Below the pieces are notes generated by a model that did no database searches, was not told the origin of the DNA, and worked only from the letters and a program-made list of their open reading frames with translations. From Cynocephalus volans (taxonomy: Eukaryota; Chordata; Mammalia; Dermoptera; Cynocephalidae), in the NCBI RefSeq assembly GCF_027409185.1, contig NC_084462.1, forward strand, positions 182,084,071 through 182,148,070: a DNA stretch of 64,000 bases. Direction: 5' to 3'. Positions 1-9,130 of the stretch are shown one piece after another. The translations under genes and the position numbers were made by a program. Positions within the stretch are counted from its first letter, which is position 1; every line of letters begins with the position of its first letter.

Positions 1-382
1 TTTCTCCTGAGCAAATGTCAGAGATTCTATTGCATTTTTAGGGTGTCAGGTCTTTTGATATAACCCAATGGCACCTGGACCCTAATCCAGGGAGCAAAAC
101 CCCACAACACACAATTCTGAAAACAATTTCAGTGAGTTTGTGGCTGCCCTTCTTCACAGTCCACACCAGGGCGTCATGAGGCTGGGGTGGTGCGAGGTTA
201 AAGTGGGTCGGGGAGGATGCTGGCAAAGGTCATTTGGGGGGCTCGCAGGAGAAGCAGCTGCAGTCAGCACCCCCAACCCAGCTGGGCAGATTTGGGAGTT
301 TACAAATGGGACAGGATCAGAATAGGTCCCATTCTTCAACTGCCTAGAGGACGTTGTGAATGAATGAATGAATGAATATTTC
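1..382. other. single-copy sequence, no gene recognised
   Basis: I see no exon, RNA gene or recognisable repeat here, apart from a short run of GAAT repeats at about 361-377 that overlaps the target-site duplication of the neighbouring retrocopy. Short open frames on both strands have no similarity that I recognise. Confidence 0.5.
366..382. repeat. target-site duplication of PABPN1 retrocopy, 3' side
   Basis: The 17-mer GAATGAATGAATATTTC adjoins the poly(A) tail of the retrocopy. It matches 1928-1944 at 16 of 17 positions, which marks L1-type insertion. Confidence 0.85.
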
Positions 383-1927
383 TTTTTTTTTTTTCAAAAA
401 CAACTTTATTCATGACACATATCAAAAAAACAAAACAAAATCAAAAAACCCTCCCATCCCCTGGAAATGAGCTTTTTAGCAATAAACAAAATCCACCTCC
501 CTGTTCCCTCTTCCTTCCATTCCTTCCACATAAAAAAGAAGAAAAAGGCAAAAGAAAAAACAAAACAAAACAAAAAAATTGAAAAACAAAAAACACCCAA
601 AGCCCCCAAAACAAGACAGTGCATTTCCCCAGGGAGAAGGGGAATTTACACTGGAGCCACTGGGAGCAGAATTGAGATTTTCTGGCTACAGAAACCTGCA
701 AAGAAAGATGGTCAAAACAAAAAAAATGCAAAAGGAAACGAAATAGATCAGCAGGCAATCTGGAGGGGCTGGGAGCTGGAAAGGAGGGGTGGGTGGCGGA
801 AGACACCACCTGGCAGGACAGGAGCAGCAGGAGGGGACTGTGGAAGGCCGGGAGAAGGTGGAGGGAAGGTAACAAGCAGAACCGTGTGGTGTCCTTGCAG
901 AGCCCTGGGTAAAAAACCCTCCAGCCTCCCGTGCCCACCCACGCTAGAGCAGTCCCCAAGGGGTGAAGTGGGGCAGGGAGACGTGGGGAGCAGCTTGCGC
1001 AGTTGAAACGTGTCCATGGCGAGTCCCCAGAGTGAATGGGCAGCCCCTGGCCCATTCCCTGGGCCCTGCCCTGCTCCCCAGAGCAGGTCCTTCCTCAGCA
1101 GTTAAGTTATGGGATTGTTCCGCCTTCCACAGTATATCTTTTTTAAAAAATATATTTTTTCTCCATTAAGGTCATCTTCTGTTTTTTTTTAATTCTTCTT
1201 TTTTTCCCTTCTTTCCTCTTTTTTTTTTTCTCTCTCCTCCTAATACGGACTTTTTTAGCAAGGGGAATACCATGAAGTGACTCTAGCCCGGCCCCTGTGC
1301 ACGCGACCCCAGGGCCTGCTGTGAAAACCGCTGTAGAATTGACAGTGGGAACTGCTGTAGTTGGTGGTCCTGGCACCGTAGCGGAGGGCTTGTGGTTAAA
1401 CCCCAGCCTGCTGTCTTGGTGCCTGGTCTGCAGGTTCATTTTGGGATCACCTTGACTTGTCTTCCACGAAACAGGGACTCATCGAAGGCCAGGGAAGTCC
1501 TCACCGACTCTTTGAGAACTCTATATATGCAAATCTTTTCGGATGGCCACTAAATTTGTCACAGAATATGGTAACACAGTTGACTGAACCACAGCCATGG
1601 CAGTGAGTTTCCAGCTCTCCTGCTGGTGCACCGTAGCCCACATTGGCAGCACAGATGGACTGACCATCAGCCTCTTCTTCTCAGTGGACATGACTGCTGG
1701 GCTGGCACTGCTTGGAGGACTCACACTCATCAGCAACTCCACTTCGTTCTGTGGCTCCTTCAGCTTCTTCCTCCATCCAACTCGAGCTTTGGTTGCTTCC
1801 AGCTCCTCAGGAACTGGGGTACTTGGAGCAGAGTCACAGTCACTTACAATTTCGCTGCAAATGTTGTTCATCATCCTCAGCTTTAGTGATCTGGGAGAAC
1901 TAAAGTTGAGCACTGAAGACAAGCTCT
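383..1927 (-). pseudogene. PABPN1P: PABPN1 processed pseudogene (retrocopy)
   Basis: This is a reverse-transcribed, broken copy of the mRNA for nuclear poly(A)-binding protein 1. Read on the minus strand, it contains recognisable PABPN1 segments in order: the coiled region starting ELEA.KARV, the RRM, the block [19 protein letters not shown] (about 1440-1500) and the C-terminal stretch ending TSWYSP (near 1260). A long A-rich 3' UTR follows, then AATAAA (complement of 405-410) and a poly(A) tail (complement of about 384-394). It has no introns. A 17-bp direct repeat flanks it (366-382 and 1928-1944, one mismatch). It is disabled by a frameshift around the RRM start and by a TGA replacing an Arg codon just after VIPK (1436-1438). 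The first ~120 nt (1807-1927) do not resemble PABPN1. No function is expected. Confidence 0.9.
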
Positions 1928-1944
1928 GAATGATTGAATATTTC
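1928..1944. repeat. target-site duplication of PABPN1 retrocopy, 5' side
   Basis: The 17-mer GAATGATTGAATATTTC is the partner of 366-382. It places the 5' end of the retrocopy at about 1927, so the non-PABPN1 leader at 1807-1927 belongs to the inserted copy. Confidence 0.8.
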
Positions 1945-4940
1945 AAAGATACACGGTGAATGTTATTTTTGATGGATTCTGGAACAAAATTAATCTTATT
2001 TGTCCTTAAAAATGGAGACAAAAAAGGAATCCAGGCTCTGGAAAAATGGGGGAATTTTTCCTTATTTCTATCCTAATTTTTGTTTTCTTTTGGAAATCAA
2101 AAAACATCAAATCTCCCCAAGTGGAAGCATGGAAGGGTCTTCCACATCCTGCTTCCTGATTACCCTGGAAACTTCAGAGAGGCCCATGCCTGTTCTAATC
2201 GTTTCCCCAGAGGGGATGGAGGCAGGGGGAGGCCCTGGGACTAATGATGCTCTTTCTGGGGTGACCTGGAAGTGGCACTGGCAGCAGTTTCTGCATTTGG
2301 AGTTGCAGAATGAGGTGCCCCATCAGAAAGCAAAATCCCCAAACCAAAGTTAGAGCACCCAATTTTGGTTCCTTAACCATCTGTGGGGAAATTTTTTAGT
2401 TTGCCACATACTCAAAAAGAAACAGCAAGGGAAGAAGGGCCATTTCCTGTGACCGAGCAGTTGGGGGCAGCCACCCCAGGTTTTATCCTGAGCGCCCGGT
2501 TCGGAGAGCAACTTCATGGGTGGTCTCACGTGAGCCCTGACAGCTGACTCTTAAACAGACCAGAAGAGGGGAAGTATGTCACCATACAGGTGCAGAAATG
2601 TGCCCAAGACACCGGGGCCCTGGGCCACAGGGTCAGCAGAGAGCCCGGGTGGACGTCTGTCCAGTCCCTGGTTCCTTCAGTTATGTCCTAAGGCTCTGAC
2701 ATCAGCCCCTAGTCCCCAGCTTTGAAGTGTGACATAGCTGGTGATTGGCAAACTCTTGTCAAACTGATGAAGCAGCGTTACTTGCATAGCCTGCTAATTC
2801 CAAAGAGTCATTATTTACTTAAGGAAGGCCTAAGGCCATCATTTCAGGTATAAGCCCATAAGCAGTGCTGGATTCCCGCTATGAAATGAACTTATTTGGG
2901 TCCCTGTTGAAAAATGGTAGAGGGAAATTCAAACTTAGTAGTTATGAAAAATCACTGACATCTTAATCACTCATGGAATTTGGCAATTTAGAATAACTGA
3001 TTAGCCACAGAGGTGGGATGAGAACCTGAACTGTGAACCTGTTGATTTCACACTCTTCAAGTGAATAGTAAGATGTAGGTGCAGCTGGGCTGCCCCAAAC
3101 ACGGCCTGGCTTGGAAAAATGAAGTCAGGGTAGGTCATTTTGGCAATTCTCAGGGACGCTCAATTGTGGAGTCCAGAGCAGATTCTTGGTCAGGCTGGCT
3201 GGGCAGAGGCCAGGCCTCAGGTTTCTTTTGCGTCCACACCCACTGGCGAGGCCGAGGATGGCCAAAGACCCTCAATTTTCAACAGCACCCCAAACCCACT
3301 CCCAATCTAGATAAAGGAATCATGCTTGTTATGGCAAGAAGAATTCAAGACGAGTCCTTCAGACTCTTCCAGACACACTGCCACACCATAACCTCTCTAG
3401 CATGGAAATTCCAGAACCGGCCCAGCTCTGAGGCCAGCCCAGGGCCAGACTCCTGTGCCAGCACCTGCTTATTGTGAAGCTTGACAAAGTGAGACTGCAG
3501 GTATATGGCGTGGCCAGGGAGACTGGCTGGGACAGCTGAGCCACTAGGCATGGTTCATTCCTTCACGCATTCACTCACTTAGCCAAGCGTTCTGAGGGCT
3601 GCCACAGCTTTCTACCAGGGACAGTGACAACGGCTCCCATTGCCCTGTGCTTTTCTTCTGGCTTATCGTGGCACCTCCCAGGGATACATGAGCCATGTGG
3701 TCCTCACCAGCATGGGCCGCCTTCTCGCAGCTCCCCTGGGGTAGGGCAGGCAGTCATATTTCTGCTCTACAAAAGGGGAAACCCTGGGCCAGAGAGGTAC
3801 AGTGCCTTCCTAAGATCATCCAGTTAGTCATGAGTTAAGTTCTGCTTTATTGATTCTTGGTCTAGAATTCGGCTCTAGTGAATTCCTCTCCAGTTTGCCT
3901 TTCCCAGGGAACTCATAGCCATGATATTTTGGGGTCCCCTTGGCAAGAAGAGGTGGGAGGTTGTCCTGTGGCATCCTGCATGCTTGGGGCATGAAGCCAC
4001 CATGTCAGGCCAGGGATCCATTTGGAGGTGGATAGGATGGGTCCTGGAAACGCACCTTTTGTCTGGAATCACCCCAACTGGCTATAACTGGAAGGAAGAG
4101 AGGACTGAAGTGTACAGATCCCTGAGGGAAGAGTGTTCTGGGCAGAAGGAATGGCATGGGCAAAGCCTTGAGGAGCAAGTCGGCCTTCTGGGTCCACTGA
4201 GGCTCTCTGGAGGTCAATGTGGCTGGAGCAGATGATTGAGGGGCAGTCATAGGACCTGAGGTGACCACCACAGCCCCCTTGGTTCTTCCTGGGGACTCAG
4301 CCACTGAGAGCAGCTCAGCAAAAGCTGCTCTTTGGGAACAGCAGTGCTGTGGCCAGACGGCCTTGGCCCACAAGCCGTGTGCTGTGGCCTCTCAGATCCT
4401 AATGCCATGCTTTCCACGCGTCCTTTTCTCCCCACTGACCTGGAATGGATTTTTTAAAACTACTGGAGTTGAAATTGATAAAACCTAACACGCAGCCATG
4501 TGGAAACCAGATCAGTACGGCCTGCACACTGAGCACGCACCACCGGGTTTAGAGCCCCACCGGGTTTAGAGCCCCACCACGCAGCCACCAGGTAAAGGGC
4601 GATGCTCCAGTCCCCTTCCTCAGATCTGAAGGTGGAGGTACCAGATGGTTTCCCAGTGTTTGGCATTACTGTTTTCCTTTGGAAGAGTCTCAGATGTGGG
4701 GTCACCGTGTCAAGAGGGACTCTGTCTTTTTGAACACTTGGGATGTATGTGTTGCCAGTTGCTGGTCAACACCCGTGTGCCGATCTGCACGCCCACCAGT
4801 CCGCACTTGTCGGAGCCGAGCACCATGACTGCGGTCTCTGTCCATCACACTAGATAGTGTCCCATGTTGTTTGAATTTGCCTGGTGCTCCACAGATGTTT
4901 ATTGACTGGAGGAAAATGAAGATTAAACATAAGGCTAGTT
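1945..4940. other. mostly single-copy DNA with faint MIR/L2 remnants
   Basis: No exon is evident. Old fragments are visible: MIR-like on the minus strand at about 2550-2670 and about 3700-3850 (the reversed 'gaggaaaC..ggcca.agaggt' core), and L2-like on the plus strand at about 4100-4240. An 18-19 bp tandem duplication with core CACCGGGTTTAGAGCC lies at about 4540-4578. The rest shows nothing I can name. Confidence 0.45.
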
Positions 4941-4949
4941 TTGATAGAA

Positions 4950-5420
4950 TACGAGCTATCAATCAAACTCTACAGTGCCCCCGCCCCCACCCCATCTCAG
5001 AGTAAAACCAAAGTCCTGTCCATGACCCGTAGGGCTGTGCATGGCTCTCCGGCCGCCCCCACCCCACACCCCACCCTCACGTCCATCCTCTGTGACTTTC
5101 TCCCTGCACACCGGCTCTGGCCACGCTGTCCTCCTGATGCTCACTGACCTTCACCTGCTGCTCCCTCCGCCTGGATGCTGTCCCCGCTGGTGTCCGCATG
5201 GCACCCTTCCTCTCTTCCTCAGATTGCTCCTTGTCCACCACTCCCCTGGCCGGTCACTCCAGGCCTCATCTCCCTCTTCCCTGCCCTTGCTTTCTCCATA
5301 GCTCTTGTCATAGTTTCCCTTGTGATTTTTCTTTCTCTCTCCACTTGAAGGTAAGCTACAAAAGGACAGCACTTTACTGGTGTCGTGCCAGCAGACAGCT
5401 GGGCTGGGGTGGTGCTCAGA
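4950..5420 (-). repeat. L2 LINE fragment (antisense)
   Basis: The plus strand reads as the complement of the L2 3' region: a 'gagtaaaaCCaaagtcct' motif, then a pyrimidine-rich stretch with 'ctgctccctccgcctggatgc' and 'ccgcatggc', then 'cttgaaggtaagct'. These are characteristic landmarks of reversed L2 in mammals. The copy is old and diverged, with no coding potential. Confidence 0.65.
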
Positions 5421-7689
5421 AGGCAGGTCTTGACCAAATGAAATAATGAGCAAGGGAAGCTGGGAGAAGTCGCTTCCATCTGGCATCATGTGACATTTCA
5501 GGCTTGTCACTGCCTTGACAGATGAGGAAGGCACGTCATCTGCCTGTATTCATAGTGAGACGGCATATTGCAATGTTGACAAAGTTAGAAAGGTTCTTGT
5601 ACTTTTCAAGTATTTTATCTCATTAACCCAAGACTTAATTTGACCCAATAATCCCAACCCCCTGAATGTCTTCCACCATCTCCAGCAGCTCTTTTTGTCT
5701 AAAGTTGTGTTTTCAAAACTTCAGGTCATAATTGACAGTAAGTTTAGAGGACTGTGACCAGTATGGAAAAAAGAAAGAGAAAATACGAGAGTACGTCACA
5801 TGTCAGCAGTTAAGTACAGTTGTATGTGTGTACACACACGTTATGTACAACTGCGTCGCGATGTAAAATGTATTCAAAAGGTTTGGAAGCCACTTGTCTG
5901 AGCAGTTAGTGTAACCGTTTGAGACTCTGCCAGGTCCCTCCTGAGGTGGCCTTTAATGTGTTCTAGTGACAGAAGTTGCTGGCACACTTCAGCCCAAATT
6001 AGACCCTTAGGGATAGATGGTTTTACTTGGGGAGGTGTCACTTGAGGAGCTGATCACCGTATCCAGGGAGAGGCCTGGGGAAACCCCTGTCATAGGCTGA
6101 AGCCCCCTGAAGCTCTACAAGGGGTACTTTCTCCTGCTCTCGGAGAAGCTTACTGGATGGCCTTTCTGAGCTGCTGCACCTAACGTGAGTCACTCTGATA
6201 TCTGCTGCCCTTCTCCCCAAACGCAGCAAACAGAACATTTAATGCTACCCCATTCCTGTGAGAAATCTCTTTGTCCCGAAATGGTGTCAGCTTGGTTTCT
6301 ACGTTGCCATGGGGAATGGAGAACTCCGCCTTCGAAATGTAGCAGGGAGAGCGCTGTGATTGGCTCTTCCTGCTGCCCATCACTGCTGCCCAGTGGCCGT
6401 AACTGCAGAGGCCAGAACACCCGCCCCCAAAGCGGTGGCCCTGTTTGGGGCAAACTTCTTCGTGCTGTCCCCCTCCAGTCCCCCAAAGCAGGGGATCCAG
6501 AACCGCTCAAACAAGCAGAGAAGAAAAAGAGAGAAAGGGAAGGAGCAGGTCTCACCAGCAGAGGGACGAACCCTGGGTTGTCCTAAACCTATTCGTCCTC
6601 AAGGTGCCTCCTCCTGCTGTGGGGGACAACCCCACGACAGGTCTCTGAACCTTCTCCTTCGTTGCTTATCTTAAAAGAACCGAAAATAGTCCAGCCTGGA
6701 GAAGGGAGTCTTTCCTGATTGTGGCAAAGTCTAAACCAGATCCCTCGTAATGTACAATGTTAGGTGGCAGGTGGGAGTGGCACTTGGTCGACAGTGTGCC
6801 GGGACTGCGGGCTGATCAGGGCTGGGGATGTGAGAGGAGATGGACAAATAGGCGGAGGCCGCAGAGCCTGGGGTCTTCCAACAGGCAGAAGAGGACACCC
6901 AAGGCTTGGAAGGGGGACCCGCCATGAGAGGAAGGGAGACTCACTCGGACCCAGGTTCAACCCAGAGTCCAGAGTTCTGTGTTGGAGGGATGGCCAGGGA
7001 TGGCCAGGGATGGCCTGTTGTCCTGGCATGGTTGTCTTGGGAACCACACCATCTCGAGTTCTCTGGTCTGAACTAAAAGAGTTGTGCCCTTGTGGCCCAG
7101 GTGGGGGCACCACAGTGGCCTGGTTGAGTCTGGCTAACAAGGCTCACTGCCGTGGCTGCACCTGTTGGGCTAATGGAGCCAGAGACATGGCTCCAGCAAC
7201 AGGGTCAGACTACCCTTGGTTCTGGAACATTCCATGGGGGAACCCACAGGGGGAGATGCTGGACTTCCTGCCTCCACTCACATGAGTCATTGGAGAAATA
7301 CAAGAAGGAGGGCTGACTTACGTGGGTCACACTTGTCTCACCCCTGGAGATCTTCATAATCCTTCCTGTCCATTCTGTCTCCTGACCACTGACTTGTCAT
7401 CTCTCATGACGGCCTCACTTCTCAGTTGGTCCAGAGCCTCCCGGAGCCTCCCCATCTTGCCAGGCCAGCCAGGGTGCAATCTTGGGGGACCCTGGTGAGT
7501 CATGGATGCCTTCAGGGGCAGAAGGCCAAGGCGGAAGCCTCTGGAGAAACGGGTGCCCTGGCCCGGAGGCTGCAGTGGAACAAGCCCCAGAAGGCCTGGG
7601 GTCCAGGGAGGAGAGAGGTGCAGGGCAGCAACCAGGCCAGCCTACTCCTGGGGCTCGTGGCAAACTGGCCACCCTTTCTGCACTTGACC
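5421..7689. other. single-copy DNA upstream of the CpG island
   Basis: No gene is recognised. The composition is moderately GC-rich from about 6050 to 7690. A 10-bp unit (ggccagggat) is repeated three times near 6985-7012. A consensus AP-1 type TGAGTCA occurs near 6186 and an inverted CCAAT (GATTGGCT) near 6358. Neither has supporting context, so I do not call a promoter. Confidence 0.4.
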
Positions 7690-8439
7690 AAGACACAACT
7701 TCCTGGGTCTGTGAGCGTGTGTGTATGTGAGTGTATCTGTATGAGAGTGTGTGAGAATTTGTGTCTGTGAGAGTGTGTCAGTGTGCGTTCTGCGAGTGTG
7801 TGAGTGCAGGTGACTGTGTGTATCACAGTGAGACTGAGAATCTATATTGTACGTGTGAGTGTGTGAGCACGAATGTGAGATTGTATGTGGGAGAGTGTCA
7901 GTGTGTGTTCTGCAAGCGTGTGAGTACAGGTGAGTGTGAGTACAGGTGAGTGTGTGTATTGGAGCAAGACAGAATGTATGTTGACTGTGTGTGTACACAC
8001 AAGTGTGTGAGCCTGTGTGTATGTGTGGGTGAGCATATGCATTGGAGCAAGACAATATATGTTGAATGTGTGTCTGTGTGTGAGCACGAGTGTGAGTGTG
8101 TCTGTGTGAGTGCGGGTGCCTGTGGGTGTGTGTGTAGGTGAGTGTGTATCAGAGTGAGACTGAGAACGTATGTTGAATGTGTCTGAGTGTGTACACATGA
8201 GTGTGTGAGTCTGTGAGTGCAGGTGAGTGTATCAGTGAGACAGCATCTATGTTGAATGTGTCTATGAGTGTGTGAGCGCGAGTATGTGAGATTGTGTGTG
8301 GGAGAGTGTCAGTGTGTGTTCTGCAAGTGTGTGAGTACAGGTGAGTGTGTGTATTGGAGCAAGACTGAGTATGTATGTTGACTGTGTGTGCACGAGCGTG
8401 TGTACTGGAGCAAGATAATATATGTTGAATGTGTGTGTG

Positions 8440-8475
<36 letters not shown>

Positions 8476-8540
8476 TGGGTGGGTGGGTGTGTGTGTGGGT
8501 GGGTGGGTGGGTGGCTGGGTGGGTGTGGGTGTGGGTATGG
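7690..8540. repeat. GT-rich minisatellite grading into (GT)n and (GGGT)n
   Basis: This is a degenerate tandem array on the plus strand. An anchor of the form TATGTTGAM recurs at 7843 (degenerate), 7977, 8058, 8169, 8248, 8374 and 8421, spaced 134, 81, 111, 79, 126 and 47 bp. Long and short intervals alternate, so the higher-order unit is about 170-215 bp. A block containing 'gggagagtgtcagtgtgtgtt' appears at about 7888 and again at about 8299. The array ends in a pure (GT)n run near 8445-8471 and then GGGT tracts up to about 8545. Open frames across it are artefacts of the repeat. Confidence 0.9.
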
Positions 8541-8548
8541 GTGGCTGC
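8472..8548 (+). promoter_or_regulatory. G-tract cluster (G-quadruplex potential) at the edge of the CpG island
   Basis: At least ten GGG tracts separated by one to five bases lie on the plus strand, directly upstream of the CpG island and next to an alternating GT tract. The pattern satisfies the usual four-tract G-quadruplex rule several times over. Whether it forms a structure in vivo is inference. Confidence 0.6.
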
Positions 8549-8753
8549 CCGGCCATCCGCTCCCCACCGCAAGGAAAGCTGCACCTTTCGGCCCCACGCG
8601 GCCTGCGTGGCTTTCCGACCCGGAAAGGCGGGGGACGCGGGGGGCGCGCCGCGGCCGGGGATGCGCGGAGCGAGCGGGGCCCGCGAGGCGCGCGGCGGGG
8701 CGGGGAGGCGCGCGGGGGGAGCCCGAGGCCGCTCCCGCCCGGGCCGCGGCGCC

Positions 8754-8792
8754 GTTGCTAAGTCCGGGCGGACGGGCGGGCCCTTAGCAACG
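8754..8792. promoter_or_regulatory. inverted repeat GTTGCTAAG ... CTTAGCAAC
   Basis: A perfect 9-bp inverted repeat (about 8754-8762 and 8784-8792) has a GC-rich spacer of about 21 bp. Each arm contains a GTTGCTA/TAGCAAC half-site resembling half of an RFX X-box, but the spacing is far greater than in a classical X-box. It may instead be a hairpin or a paired factor site. Confidence 0.4.
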
Positions 8793-8874
8793 AGCGGCAG
8801 GCGCGCGCGGGCCGGGCGCGCGGGCGGCGGGGGCGGGGCGGGGCGCGCGCCCGGGGCGCGCGCCGGCGGCCGGC

Positions 8875-8884
8875 GGGGATTTCC
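8875..8884 (+). promoter_or_regulatory. NF-kB-type site GGGGATTTCC
   Basis: The 10-mer matches the kB consensus (GGGRNWYYCC) and sits in the CpG island upstream of the donor-containing exon. A second site lies 109 bp downstream. Confidence 0.5.
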
Positions 8885-8983
8885 AGCGCGCGAGAGGAAG
8901 TGCCCGCCGGAGGGTGCGTGAGGGCGCGAGGGAGCGCGGCGCGGCGCGGCCGCCGCGTGCGCGAGCCGGGTTGCAGCCCAGCA

Positions 8984-8993
8984 GGGACTTTCC
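8984..8993 (+). promoter_or_regulatory. NF-kB-type site GGGACTTTCC
   Basis: This is the canonical kB decamer, in the same orientation as the site at 8875. It may lie inside the transcribed leader, depending on the true start site. Confidence 0.5.
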
Positions 8994-9040
8994 AGCCGGC
9001 GGCGGCGGCGGCGGCCGCCGGCCCTTCCCCGCCCCCCGAC

Positions 9041-9103
9041 ATGGGGCTGCCCGGGGAGCAGGACGCTGCGGACCGCGGCGGAGGACGCGCCCGGCGCCCC
9101 TGA
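9041..9103 (+). CDS. short upstream ORF, 20 codons plus stop
   Basis: An ATG with G at -3 and G at +4 (good initiation context) opens a 20-residue frame, MGLPGEQDAADRGGGRARRP, that stops at TGA 27 nt before the splice donor. It has no domain. If the exon is transcribed from upstream of 9041, this would be a translation-dampening uORF. It could equally be a chance frame in GC-rich sequence. Confidence 0.35.
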   Translation: MGLPGEQDAADRGGGRARRP

Positions 9104-9130
9104 GCCGGCCCAGCGGCGGCGGACCGCGAG

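Larger units (their letters stand above)
8900..9130 (+). other. probable untranslated first exon of an unidentified gene (5' boundary approximate)
   Basis: GC-rich leader-like sequence ends in GACCGCGAG|GTAAGGGG, a strong consensus 5' splice site at 9130/9131. A short upstream ORF (9041-9103) terminates before the donor, and no frame runs open from a good ATG across the donor, so the exon is probably 5' UTR. No matching acceptor or coding exon was recognised downstream, so the first intron would extend beyond the window (more than 54 kb). I could not identify the gene from its leader. The start at 8900 is a guess; only the 3' edge is sequence-supported. Confidence 0.5.

Noticed and set aside
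1521-2021. 166-codon minus-strand frame as a gene
   Set aside because: It is part of the PABPN1 retrocopy. It follows the parent only to the RRM start, then runs in a shifted frame.
7690-8540. CRISPR-like regular array
   Set aside because: Spacing is irregular, 'spacers' are GT-repeat variants of the unit, and this is mammalian DNA. It is a minisatellite.
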